A stretch of 64,000 nucleotides of DNA from CAWAQA01 sp963784065. Its GTDB lineage: Bacteria > Acidobacteriota > Vicinamibacteria > Vicinamibacterales > UBA2999. The stretch is taken from assembly GCA_963784065.1 (NCBI GenBank), contig CAWAQA010000005.1:62001-126000 (forward strand). The letters are read 5' to 3'. A program made the translations under genes and the position numbers. Shown in pieces: positions 47,628 through 57,576 of the stretch (positions within the stretch are counted from its first letter, which is position 1; every line of letters starts with the position of its first letter). Below the pieces are notes generated by a model, which saw nothing but the letters and a program-made list of their open reading frames with translations, had not been told where the DNA came from and did not search any database.

Positions 47628-47644
47628 TTGAGACTGGATCTCAA
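47628..47644. promoter_or_regulatory. Inverted repeat upstream of feoAB, candidate metalloregulator operator
   Basis: TTGAGA-CTGGA-TCTCAA, 6-base arms, 26 bases upstream of the feoA start. It has the dyad geometry of DtxR/Fur-family sites; the binding protein is not known. Confidence 0.42.
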
Positions 47645-47684
47645 GTAGCCGGCACTCGGCCAGCGGGCCGCGGCCAGGAGTGGC

Positions 47685-47706
47685 GGGCGGGTCTCGAAAC
47701 CCGCCC
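47685..47706. repeat. Palindromic repeat, GGCGGG type
   Basis: GGGCGGGT-CTCGAA-ACCCGCCC, 8-base arms, between the methyltransferase gene and feoA. Confidence 0.65.
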
Positions 47707-47792
47707 CACCCCCACGCTACTCGTCGGGATTCCGGTCCGCTGAGGCGTGACCTTCACAGTCCGCCTGAGGCCACCAGGCCGCCGCGGTCCGG

Positions 47793-48350
47793 CTACTTGT
47801 TGCCAATCGGCACGGTCCACATGTAGATGGTCCGGCCGTTCACGTTCGCGGTCTGTTCCGGCTTGATGTCGCCCATGTCGAAGGCGTGCGACACGATGCG
47901 CGTGCCGGGCTTCAGCTCCTTGTTCAGCTTCGGAAGCACTTTCAGATTCAGCGACGGCAGCAGGTACAGCGTCACCACGGTCGCCTCGCTGATGTCCGTC
48001 GTGAACAGATCCTGGTTCATGAACCGAACCCTGTCGCCCACGCCCGCCGTCTTCAGGTTCTCCGTGGCCTCGCGAATGCGCTGCGGGTCGATGTCGATGC
48101 CGACGCCCCGCGCCTTGTAGGTCTTCGCCGCGGTGATTGGGATGCGGCCGTCGCCGGATCCGAGGTCGTAGATCACGTCGTTGGGACCGACCTTGGCCAT
48201 CTTGAGCATCGCGTCGACGACTTCCTGCGGCGTTGGGACGAAGATGACATCAGGCGATCGGAGCGGCGCCGGGGCCGCCTGCCGCGCGGCCGAGGGAACG
48301 GTCGCGGTCGCGATCATCGCGAATACCAGAACGAGAGTGCGGAGTCTCAT
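47793..48350 (-). CDS. Exported class I SAM-dependent methyltransferase-fold protein
   Basis: 185-residue protein with an N-terminal signal peptide (LVLVFAMIATATVPSAA) before a methyltransferase fold. The SAM loop is VIYDLGSGDGRIPI, with the acidic motif II GVGIDIDP and VRFMNQDLF. The pattern resembles small protein- or porphyrin-lysine methyltransferase-like families. An exported location is odd because SAM is cytosolic; the N terminus could also act as a membrane anchor. ATG 48350 is preferred over 48362. Substrate unknown. Confidence 0.78.
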   Translation of the reverse strand: MRLRTLVLVFAMIATATVPSAARQAAPAPLRSPDVIFVPTPQEVVDAMLKMAKVGPNDVIYDLGSGDGRIPITAAKTYKARGVGIDIDPQRIREATENLKTAGVGDRVRFMNQDLFTTDISEATVVTLYLLPSLNLKVLPKLNKELKPGTRIVSHAFDMGDIKPEQTANVNGRTIYMWTVPIGNK

Positions 48351-48493
48351 GATTCTCCTCATAAACAGGATCGGGAACAGGGATCCGGGATGAGCGAGGC
48401 CGACTGGCCCGGCCCGGCCTATCCGCCCCGCCCGCCCTTGAAAAGCTCGCCGGGATTATATCCGGAGCCCCGGATTTTGCTTATGCTGACCAC

Positions 48494-49705
48494 ATGGCGG
48501 TAATTGTCCAGAAGTACGGCGGCAGCAGCGTCGCCGATGTCCAGAAGCTGCGGCGTGTCGCCGAGCGTGTGATGAACACCCGCCGGCAGGGACACGACGT
48601 GGTCGTGGTCGTCTCGGCGATGGGCGACACGACCGACGATCTGCTCGGCATGGCGAAGCAGGTCTCCGCGAACCCCGATCGGCGCGAGCTCGACATGCTG
48701 CTCTCCGCCGGCGAGCGCATCTCGATGGCGTTGCTCTCCATGGCGATTCGCGAGCTTGGGGGCGACGCCATCAGCTTCACCGGCAGCCAGTCTGGCATCA
48801 TCACCAACGACCGCCACACCGACGCCCGCATCATCGAGGTGCGGCCGTTCCGCGTCCAGGACGAGCTCTCGCGCGGCAAGATCGTCGTGATCGCCGGGTA
48901 TCAGGGCGTCTCGTACAAGAAAGAAGTGACCACCCTCGGGCGCGGCGGCAGCGACACCACGGCGGTGGCGATGGCGGCGGGGCTCGACGCCCAGTATTGC
49001 GAGATCTGCTCCGACGTCGACGGCGTGTACTCCGCCGACCCGCGCGTGGTCCCGGCGGCGCGGCGGATCGGCACGCTCTCGTACGAGGAAACGCAGGAAA
49101 TGGCGGAGGCCGGCGCGAAGGTCCTGAACGCGCAGGCGGTGGAGTTCGCCAAGGAGAAAGGCATCGCCATCTACGCGCGCGCGACCGGCGGGCCGCTGCC
49201 GGGCGCCGATCCCTCCAGCGACGGGACGGTGGTGAGGAAAAGCCCGCCGCGCATGCCCGGCATCGTCGTCGGCGTGGCGAGCGAGCGCGACGTCCTCATG
49301 CTCGAGGGCGATGCACGGCCGGCGGACCTGCTCGCGCTGCTCGACGAAGGTGGCGTCGCCGGCAAGCAGCTCCACGTGTTCTCGGACAAGACCACGGTGG
49401 CCATCTCACGCGAGAACCTGCACGATGAGGCGCGGCTGCGCGACATGCTGCAGGCCCGTCTTGGCGGGCACGCCCGCCTCATCGACGGTCTGGCCGCGGT
49501 CAGCGTCGTCGGCGCCGGCATCAACGCGACCTACGCCAACGTCCGCGCCGGCTCGGAGACGCTCAGCCGGCTCGGGGTCACGCCGGCGGGCACGGCGACG
49601 TCGTCCTTTCGCATCACGTGGATGGTCCCGCGCGATCGCGCCAACGAGTCCGTCAAGGCGCTCCACGCGCGGTTCATCGAAACTGAACAACCCCTCTTGC
49701 CATGA
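48494..49705 (+). CDS. lysC: Aspartate kinase
   Basis: 403-residue enzyme phosphorylating aspartate, the entry to lysine, threonine, methionine and diaminopimelate synthesis. Kinase marks are VQKYGGSSVADVQKL, GGRGGSDTTA-like TLGRGGSDTTAVAMA, and CSDVDGVYSADPRVV. Two C-terminal ACT domains (from about residue 265: VVGVASERDVLMLEG and LAAVSVVGAGINATYANV) give allosteric control. The start ATGGCGGTAATTGTCCAG fits the family. It is a single gene, not fused to homoserine dehydrogenase. Confidence 0.95.
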   Translation: MAVIVQKYGGSSVADVQKLRRVAERVMNTRRQGHDVVVVVSAMGDTTDDLLGMAKQVSANPDRRELDMLLSAGERISMALLSMAIRELGGDAISFTGSQSGIITNDRHTDARIIEVRPFRVQDELSRGKIVVIAGYQGVSYKKEVTTLGRGGSDTTAVAMAAGLDAQYCEICSDVDGVYSADPRVVPAARRIGTLSYEETQEMAEAGAKVLNAQAVEFAKEKGIAIYARATGGPLPGADPSSDGTVVRKSPPRMPGIVVGVASERDVLMLEGDARPADLLALLDEGGVAGKQLHVFSDKTTVAISRENLHDEARLRDMLQARLGGHARLIDGLAAVSVVGAGINATYANVRAGSETLSRLGVTPAGTATSSFRITWMVPRDRANESVKALHARFIETEQPLLP

Positions 49706-49730
49706 GAGGCGGCAAGCCTATGATCGGGGC

Positions 49731-51562
49731 ATGAGACTGATCACTTCCCTCCTCGTGTCGGCGCTGCTCGCCACCGGCGCGGCCGCGTGCCGCAACGTCG
49801 TCGCCCCGGGGACCGGCGACGGGTCCGGCGGGACGACCACCGATGCCACCACCTTCCTGGCCGAGGTGAGCGCCACCACGCTCCGCCTCAGCAACGAAGC
49901 GAACCAGGCAGGGTGGGTGCAGAACACGTTCATCACGCCCGACACCGAGGCGATGGCCGCGCGTTCGAACGAAGCGCTCATCACCGCGGTGACCCGATAC
50001 GCCAAGCGCGCGGCCGGCTACGACAACGTCGAGGGACCGGCGGACGTGCGCCGTCAGCTGAACGTGCTGAAGAACGCGCTGACGATGGCCGCGCCCGCCG
50101 ATCAGAAGGAGACGGCGGAGCTGACGCAGCTGGTCGCGTCGATGGAGGGCGAGCTACGGACGCGGCAAGTTCTGCGGCGACGGGGAGTCCGGGGAGGACT
50201 GCCTCGACATCGAGGAGATCACGGAGATCCTCGCCAAGGACCGCGATCCGGCGCGCGTGCGCGCGGCGTGGGAAGGGTGGCACACGATTTCACCGCCGAT
50301 GAAGAAGAGCTACGCGCGATTCGTCGAGCTGTCGAACAAGGGCGCGAAGGAGCTGGGATTCGCGGACACGGGCGCGATGTGGCGATCGAAGTACGACATG
50401 CCGCCGGACGAGTTCTCGAAGGAGCTCGATCGCCTGTGGGAGCAGCTGCGGCCGCTCTATCTCTCGCTGCACACATACGTCCGCGCGAAGCTGCGCGCCA
50501 GGTACGGCGACGTCGTTCCCGCCGACGGCCCGATGCCCGCGCACCTGCTCGGCAACATCTGGGCGCAGGACTGGACCAACATCTACGACATCGTCGGCCC
50601 CGCCGGTGGCGCACGAGGCGCGTCGCTGACCGACACGCTGCGCGCGCGGAAGGTGACGCCCGTAGAGATGACGCGCTTCGGAGAGCGGTTCTTCACCTCG
50701 CTCGGCTTCGACGCCCTGCCGCAGACGTTCTGGGAGCGGTCGCTGTTCGTGAAGCCGCGCGATCGCGAGGTCGTGTGCCACGCCAGCGCCTGGAACATCA
50801 ACAACGTCGACGATCTGCGCATGAAGATGTGCATCGACCAGACCGAGGAGGACTTCCGCGTCATCCACCACGAGCTCGGACACAACTTCTACTCACGTGC
50901 CTACAACCAGCAGCCGATGATCTTCCGCGACGGCGCGAACGACGGCTTCCACGAGGCGATCGGCGACACCATCGCGCTCTCGGTGACGCCCGAGTACCTC
51001 GTCAAGGTCGGGTTGCTCGACCGCGCGCCGGACGCGTCGGGCGACATCCCGCTGCTGTTGCGCGCCGCGCTCGAGCGTCTGGCGTTCCTGCCGTTCGGCC
51101 TCGTGGTGGACCAGTGGCGGTGGCGCGTGTTCAGCGGCGAGGTCACCCCCGATCGCTACAACTCGGCATGGTGGGAGCTGCGCGAGCGGTATCAGGGCGT
51201 TCGACCGCCCTCGCCTCGCGGGGAAGATCACTTCGATCCGGGCGCCAAGTATCACGTTCCGGCGAACACGCCGTACTCGCGGGTACTTTCTCGCCTCCGT
51301 GCTGCAGTTCCAGTTCCATCGCGCACTGGCGAAGGAAGCCGCCTGCGCGACGCCGCTGCACCGCTGCTCCATTTACGGCAGCGCCCCGGCGGGCAAGCGG
51401 CTGCAGGCGACGCTGGCGATGGGCCAGTCGCGGCCGTGGCCGGACGCGCTCGAAGCCCTCACCGGCCAGCGCCAGATGGACGCCACAGCCATGGCCGACT
51501 ATTTCGCTCCGCTGAAGACCTGGCTCGACGAGCAGAACAAGGGGCAGAAGGTCGGATGGTAA
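49731..51562 (+). CDS. M2-family (angiotensin-converting-enzyme-like) peptidyl-dipeptidase lipoprotein, frame broken
   Basis: About 610-residue zinc dipeptidyl carboxypeptidase. The N terminus has a lipobox (LATGAAAC), so it is a lipoprotein. Catalytic HExxH is in VIHHELGHNFYSRAY, followed by the second-Glu motif NDGFHEAIGD, both characteristic of M2. Two frame breaks, near 50155 and 51285, divide the gene; the corrected tail reads RYFLASVLQFQFHRAL and ends KGQKVGW. It is probably anchored in the periplasm or on the surface and used for peptide scavenging. It follows lysC by 25 bases but is functionally unrelated. Confidence 0.9.
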
Positions 51563-51618
51563 TCGTCACGGCTCCATCAGGGCCCGACGCCCGATGCTCA
51601 AGTGCCCAATGTTCGTAG

Positions 51619-51640
51619 AGGCCGACCTTCAGGTCGGCCT
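51619..51640. repeat. Palindromic repeat, GGCCGACC type
   Basis: TTCGTAG followed by AGGCCGACC-TTCA-GGTCGGCCT, identical over its arms to the copies at 39374 and 45102. Confidence 0.8.
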
Positions 51641-51666
51641 CGCTGACGAACGAGCGAACGTCTCAC

Positions 51667-52155
51667 ATGAACGAACTCGCGCTGATTGAGAGCTGGGACC
51701 AGCTCCGGCCGATCCTGCTGCCGTTCCTCGTTCGCGTCGGCGCCGCCGCGGTGTGCGGCGCCGTGATCGGGCTCGAACGCGAGCTGAAAGGCAAGCCGGC
51801 GGGCTTCAGGACCAACATCCTGATCTGTCTGGGGTCGGCGATTTACATGACGGTGGGGCTGCTGCTGGTGCGCTCCAGCGGCACCGAGTTCGACCCGACG
51901 CGTATCGCCGCGCAGGTCGTCACGGGGATCGGCTTTCTCGGCGCCGGCTGCATCATCCAGGCTGGCGGGCGGGTGACCGGCCTGACGTCGGCCGCCACGA
52001 TCTGGGTCGTCGCCAGCATCGGCCTCGTGGCCGGTGCCGGCTTCCCTCTGCTCGCGTTCATCTCGTCGTGGATGGTGGTCATCACCCTCGCGGTGCTGGG
52101 TGCGTTCGAAAAGCGCTACCTCGATCCCGCCAAGTCCGACGATTCAGTGGCGTGA
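51667..52155 (+). CDS. MgtC/SapB-family membrane protein
   Basis: 162-residue inner-membrane protein with about four to five helices and the family signature LPFLVRVGAAAVCGAVIGLERELKGKPAGFRTNILICLGSA, followed by VVTGIGFLGAGCII. MgtC proteins influence Mg2+-related growth and ATP synthase control in pathogens, but many environmental members are uncharacterised. The C-terminal soluble domain of true MgtC is absent, so it is a SapB-type short form. Confidence 0.88.
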   Translation: MNELALIESWDQLRPILLPFLVRVGAAAVCGAVIGLERELKGKPAGFRTNILICLGSAIYMTVGLLLVRSSGTEFDPTRIAAQVVTGIGFLGAGCIIQAGGRVTGLTSAATIWVVASIGLVAGAGFPLLAFISSWMVVITLAVLGAFEKRYLDPAKSDDSVA

Positions 52156-52160
52156 CATGC

Positions 52161-52295
52161 GGGCCGGCTAAGCCGGCCCCCACGACCTCGAGCCGGCCCA
52201 CGCCCAACGCCAACGTACGCAGGGGCCGGCTTTCAGCCGGCCCGCCTCCTTGCGCCCGGCCCGCGATGTACGTAGGGGCCGGCTTCAGCCGGCCC
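52161..52295. repeat. Cluster of three GGGCCGGC-type palindromes
   Basis: Copies at 52161-52179, 52223-52243 and 52276-52295, each GGGCCGGCT-(1-3 bases)-AGCCGGCCC; the last two are preceded by GTACGYAGG. A half copy lies at about 52190. They fill the gap between mgtC and the convergent nuclease gene. Confidence 0.82.
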
Positions 52296-52328
52296 ACCCA
52301 CTCGCGCCTCGCTTGCGATTGCAGTCGC

Positions 52329-55300
52329 TTAACGAAGACTCCGCGGGACACTCACCGTCACCTGCCTTCTTGACGTGCCGCCGGCGGCGTCGGTCGCCGT
52401 GATGGCGATCGTGTAGACGCGGCCGTCGCCTTTCGGCGAACGTTCGGCGCGGAGTTCCACGCGCTGCGCGTCGATGACGCGCCAGTCGGGCGTTGTGAGG
52501 CCGGCGAGGCCCTGTCCGTGTCCGGTCACCGGTTCGTCGCTCGTCACGGTGAGCTTCGACGTCACCGGACCGCAGGCGTCGGTCGCGCTGTAGCGCACGG
52601 TGACCGGCACCATCTGGTGGAGCGGGAGCAGCAGCTGCGTGCGGCTCGCCGCGACGTTCGCAATATCCGGCGGTGGATTCGAGACCTCGGTGGCCGCGGC
52701 CGTCACGTTGTCCGCCGCGTCGGCCTCCGCCGTCGCCGCTGCGATTGTGGCTGGTATCGCGAGCACGGACCCGTGCCGCACCGCGCAACCTGCGAGCGCT
52801 GCGACTTCCAGCGTCACGCTCTGCCCGCCGCCAAGGCTGCCCGTGCGGCAGGTGACGGTCTCGCTCGCGGTCGTGCACGTCCAGCCGGAGGGCGCCGTGG
52901 TGGACTGCCACGCCAGGCCTGAGGGCAGCATCACCGACAGGACGACGTCCGCGGCAGCCTCACCGCTGTTACTCGCCGTGACCCGTACCGCGACGGTGCC
53001 TCCTGCCTGGACCGGAGACGCCGCCGATGCCACCGCGACGTTCGCCAGCGGACCGAAGTACGCAATCGCGCCGTCGTGATCCGACAACCGCGTGGTCACG
53101 CTGAAGTCCGCCTCGAACGTCTCGGGAAAGTCGGTGTTGTTCCGCGAGTAGGTGAAGCGCGTCAGGCGATCGCGCATCGGCCTGTTGACGAGCACGTGAT
53201 CGAGGACCTGTGCGTTGCCCTCGAACACATAGGAGTACCGTTCGCTGGCGGGCAGGCCATCCGCGAGGTCGACGAGCTCATAGTCCCAGCGGTCCACGCT
53301 TGGCTCGGTCACCTGCTCCGCCGGCGCGGGAGAGCCCTCGATCGTGCCGATCACGTCGACGAGGCCGTCATTGACCTCGAACGCGTTCATGTCGCCGAGC
53401 ACGACGAGGTTCTCGTTGATGCGCGAGGCGATCAGGTCGGCGAGGTCCTCGGCCTGCAAGCGGCGCTTCTCGCGAACGCGCGCCCCCACGGTGACGCCTG
53501 TCGTGCCGAACGGCTCGTGACTGTTCACGTCGATGAGCGACCGCAGGTGGTTGAGGATGACCGTCACCGGCGTGCCCGTGTGCAGGACCTGCGCTTCGAG
53601 CACGAGCGGCGGACGATCGTGCAGCAGGTCGGTGCTGCCGCCGAAGTCGAACGTCTTGCCGCGGTAGACCTGCTGCGTCGCGGTCACATTGACGCGGGCG
53701 CGGTTCACGAGATAGCCGACGTTCTGCTCGAAGCCGGTGGACTGACCGTCGCCGTCCTCGAGATACGCCTCGTACGCCGTACCCGCTGCGGCGTTGACCA
53801 GCGCCGCAAGCGCCTGGAGGTCAGCAAGGTCCCCGACTTCGATCGTGCCGAGGATGTCAGGAGTGCGGAGGATCTCAGCGATGAGACGCGCGGCCTTTTG
53901 CTGCCTCTCAGCGAAATTGGCCGTGCCGGTGCGGAAGTTCTCCAGGTTGAGCGACGCGATCGTGAACTCGGCCCTGCGGCCGCCGGCACGGCCGCCGGCT
54001 GACGGTCGCCGGCGGCGGCAGCCGACCCGTCCAGCACGACGCGGTAGTTGTCGAACGCGTAGTCGAGCGGTCCGGACACGCTGGCCACGCGGATCGGCGA
54101 TCCGGGCGCACCGGCAGCCAGGTTGAGCGGGAACCGTTCGGCTACCGTGTTCTCGGGCGTCACGGTGAACCTGGCATCGTCGCTGTCGAGCATGATGCGC
54201 TCGAAGTTGCTGTCGAAGCGCGGGACCGCAGGCGGCGCCTCCGCCGGAAGCCGTTCGGCAATGTCGACGCCGGGTTCCCGGAACGGGCGCGCAACGCCGG
54301 AGATGACCGCGTACAGCTCGCCGAACCCGTTGGTGGGTCCAACCACGTCCATCGACGGCGTGGCCACGAGCATGCCCTCATAAGGTTCGAACTGTTTCTC
54401 GCGGCTGCGATAGACGACGACACCTGGCGGCGGAAGCAGGCTGGCGAGGTCGAGCGGCGCGGGCAGCGGGTTCCCGGACGAGAGCCGTTCCACGGCCGGG
54501 CCGGTGATCTCGGTCAACGTGCCCGGTGTCGCGGCGCTGCTGCTCCTGAACTCCACCAGCCGGCCGCTGACACGGACCTCGTCGCCGACGGCGACGCTCT
54601 GCGGCGGCACCGCGCTGGTGAACACGAAGAGCGCGTCGGACGTCTCCGCCCGGCTGTCGTCGTCGCCATCGGGCGTCTGGATGAAGAACCCGTTCGTCTT
54701 CCGGGCGGTGACGATCCCGCGGGTCAGCACGTCGCGATTGACAGATGGGGAAGTCGAGCCGTCGCCCTGCAGCTCGTGGATCGGCTTGAGCGCCACGTCG
54801 TCGTTGGTGATCGTGCCCACGCCAACGATATCGCCGGCATCGGCGTTGACCAGGCTGGACAGGACGACTTCGAACGTTTCGTTCGGCTGCTCGTCTTCGG
54901 CATCGTCGATGATCGTGACGTCGTGGGTGGCTGACAACTGGCCGGCCGGAATGAACTGGCCGCTCAGGAACAGCGGCACGAAGTCAACGTCCGCGATTGC
55001 CGTTCTGCTGCGCGTCTCAACAGCGTAGGACACATCGGTTCGCGACGCGCGGCTCAGGCTGACGGTGAACGTCAGGGTCACGCCGGATTCGCTGATGCTG
55101 GCATCGGTGATCGACAGCGCCGGGTTCGGCTGGACGACGCCGCCGTTCCGCGGGTTGGGCGGCGCGACGACGAAGTCGTTGCGGTTGTGGTCGGTGTCGA
55201 CGTTTCCCTGGGTCCGGATGACCGCGGTGGTGTTGCTCGGCGACTGCGTGGGAAAGGTTTCGAAGAAGTTGGAGGTGGTGCCGTAACCGACCAGGTCGAT

Positions 55301-55798
55301 GATGCGTGCGCGCATCGCGGGCGTGCACAGCGTCGTCCCGCCGTTGCACCCGAGCGGCTCCGTGCCCGTGACGAGCACGACCTTTCCGCCGGTGGCCCCC
55401 ATGGCAATGGGGTCGGCGTCGATATGGTCGGGCGCCGGCAGCGGGCCGCCGACCTGCCCTCCCGAGTCTTCCTGCACCAGGAAGTAGCCACCCGCCTCGA
55501 GGCGGACGGCGGGAAGCTCGGTGCGAAGCGCCGCATTCGCTCCGAAGTTCTGCGTGCCGGCCGTGCTCGTGTACTGAAGCGACAGGCCGTCGAGCGCGAT
55601 CGGTGCGGGTCCGCCGTTGTAGATCTCGATGAAGTCGTGGGTAAAGGGCGCTTGACTGTTTCCGCCGCCACCGTAGATCTGGCTGATGACGAGACCGGAT
55701 GACACCGCAAGGGCGACGTGCGATGTGTCGCGCGGCTGGGCGAACGCGACGAGGACGAGTACAGCCGCACCAGCAGCCAGACGTCGGATAGGAACCAT
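52329..55798 (-). CDS. Large extracellular nuclease with LTD and Calx-beta domains, frame broken
   Basis: About 1,156-residue secreted protein. Signal peptide, then a lamin-tail domain (LVISQIYGGGGNSQAPFTHDFIEIYN), a Calx-beta-like domain (DDAEDEQPNETFEVVLS), and an OB-like region (VGDEVRVSGRLVEF). An endonuclease/exonuclease/phosphatase domain follows (IASLNLENF, NLVVLGDMNAFEV, RLSDHDGAIAYF, supplying catalytic Asp, Asn and His), then beta-sandwich repeats to the C terminus. It resembles ExeM/NucH-type extracellular DNases. One frame break in GC-rich DNA near 53995 lies just before the nuclease domain. Likely roles are nutrient scavenging or biofilm DNA turnover. Confidence 0.85.
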
Positions 55799-55948
55799 GA
55801 CCTTCCTTGGAATAGAAAATTGGAGGTCAGTAGTTGTATCAGACCGTCGGCGTGATCGCGGAAGAATCTACGCAACCGGCCGCAACAAAATTCAACTCCC
55901 AGTCCCCACGCGTGTGGGAAATGGGAGTCGAAGGTTGACCGCCGGTTA

Positions 55949-56449
55949 CTACGAGCTGGTTCGAGGCTGACGCTTCGTCCGCGTCTGCGGTGCGAGCATC
56001 GCGCCCACGGCACGCATCCAGAGCGCGCGCCCCGCATGGGCGAGTGCGCTGGTCGTTGACACGTGCCACGGCTGGTTCCGCAGCACGTCGTCTTCCGGCG
56101 TGAGGCGGCGCCGGTCCTGTTCGGGCGCGACTTCGTCGCGGTACTCCGACGGGTGCGACACGATGGCGGCCATCTCTTCAATGGTCGGCTGCACGCGCCG
56201 GTCGCCCTGCGGGAACAACCGGCAGAACTCGTCGACGGTATCCATCGGATCGAGGCCGACCGCGCTGGCGTACGCGCGGATCCACGACCGCGCGTAAAGA
56301 CCCCGCGGCCATCCGGACAAATCATTCTTCTCGAGCGCCTCGAGGAGCTCGGGCTTCACGTTCGTCTCGATCGCGATCTCCTCGAGCGAGATGCGATGCC
56401 GTTGACGGTGCCGGCGCAAACGTATAACGAATGTTTCCTGGGGTGTCAT
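55949..56449 (-). CDS. RodZ-like helix-turn-helix protein
   Basis: 166-residue protein with an N-terminal HTH of the RodZ/HTH_25 type (LRRHRQRHRISLEEIAIETNVKPELLEALEKNDLSGWPRGLYARSWIRAYASAVGLD). It lacks the membrane helix and periplasmic domain of RodZ, ending with a basic tail. ATG 56449 is chosen. It might be a cytoplasmic cell-shape or DNA-binding factor; the function is not known. Confidence 0.72.
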   Translation of the reverse strand: MTPQETFVIRLRRHRQRHRISLEEIAIETNVKPELLEALEKNDLSGWPRGLYARSWIRAYASAVGLDPMDTVDEFCRLFPQGDRRVQPTIEEMAAIVSHPSEYRDEVAPEQDRRRLTPEDDVLRNQPWHVSTTSALAHAGRALWMRAVGAMLAPQTRTKRQPRTSS

Positions 56450-56629
56450 TTCCGTGGTTTCTCCAGAATCCGGAGTAACCACAGCAATTACCGGGCCTCG
56501 AACGGCCGGGGTGACCGGCCGTGCTAGGTGTTCAGCCGACGGGACTTAGCCGAATGACCAAAAATGTGATCTGTGGCAGGTGTTTCAAATTGATGCCTGG
56601 CGATCACAAAGGTGTAGCGTTACCGCCAC

Positions 56630-57445
56630 TTAAAGGGTAGGAACCTCGCCATTCAGGTAGCCGGCAAGGTGGCCGGGCGCGAATTGCAATCCTGTGTAGA
56701 ACGGGCCAAATTCGGCGAATTTCGCCGATGCCTCGTCGAAGCGCATCTCGTAGATCAACTTCTTGAAGACCAGCGGATCCTGCGCGAAGAGATCGACGCC
56801 CCACTCCCAGTCGTCGTAGCCGATCGACCCCGAGATCACCTGCGTCACGCGTCCCGCGTAGCCGCGGCCGATCATGCCGTGCTCGCGCATCATGCTCGCG
56901 CGTCGCTCGAACGGTTCGCTGTACCAGTTCTCCGTCTCGCCGCGGCGCTTGTTCATCGGATAGAAGCAGACGTACCGCGCCTTCGGCAGATCGAGGAACA
57001 GGCGGCTCATCACGCGCTGGCGCTGCGACTCCATCTCCGCGTCGAAGGCCTGCTCGAACTCGTCGCTGCCGGGCTTCAGTTTCGCGCCGAGCTGTTCGTG
57101 GATCTTCGCGGTCATCTCGTACATGCCGAGCTCGACGACCGACACGTACGAATAGGTGGCTTCGAGGTGGCCGTGCAGCTCCGTGCGCGAGAGCGCAAGC
57201 TGCGCTTTCGCGAGCTGCTCGAAGTCGCGCCGGAAGCAGACAAACATCAGGTCGGCTTTATGTCCCAGCATCTGCACGTAGGCGGTGGTGCCCGCATCGG
57301 GCACGGTCAGGGCACCGACGGCCTCGTCCGCGAGCCGCGCACGATCCGCCTCGCTCATGTCGCGCAGCCGGTCCCAGCGGACCCGGTAAAGCAGATGGAG
57401 CAGGCTCCAGCCTTCGAGCGTCTCGGGGACGGCGGGGTTATGCAT
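56630..57445 (-). CDS. hemQ: Coproheme decarboxylase (HemQ/ChdC), chlorite-dismutase family
   Basis: 271-residue haem-synthesis enzyme that oxidatively decarboxylates coproheme III to haem b. Family-specific blocks are VCFYPMNKRRGETENWYSEPFERRASMMREHGMIGRGYAG, which hold the catalytic Tyr of NWY and the proximal His of EHGMIGR, and SIGYDDWEWGVDLFAQDP. It implies the coproporphyrin-dependent haem route, normal in Gram-positive and several other phyla. No other hem gene is adjacent. Confidence 0.9.
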   Translation of the reverse strand: MHNPAVPETLEGWSLLHLLYRVRWDRLRDMSEADRARLADEAVGALTVPDAGTTAYVQMLGHKADLMFVCFRRDFEQLAKAQLALSRTELHGHLEATYSYVSVVELGMYEMTAKIHEQLGAKLKPGSDEFEQAFDAEMESQRQRVMSRLFLDLPKARYVCFYPMNKRRGETENWYSEPFERRASMMREHGMIGRGYAGRVTQVISGSIGYDDWEWGVDLFAQDPLVFKKLIYEMRFDEASAKFAEFGPFYTGLQFAPGHLAGYLNGEVPTL

Positions 57446-57511
57446 GGGATCATGTTAACTCCCAAACTCCCAGCTTGATTGCTGCGTGCCTAGACGCCCA
57501 GGCCACCTGTC

Positions 57512-57531
57512 CTTCCGGCTGAAGCCGGAAG
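57512..57531. repeat. Palindromic repeat, CTTCCGGC type
   Basis: CTTCCGGCT-GA-AGCCGGAAG, perfect 9-base arms, between hemQ and the efflux pump gene. Confidence 0.7.
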
Positions 57532-57576
57532 CCACATCGCCTGGGAGTTGGACAGTGTTGGGGAGTTGGGAGTTGA

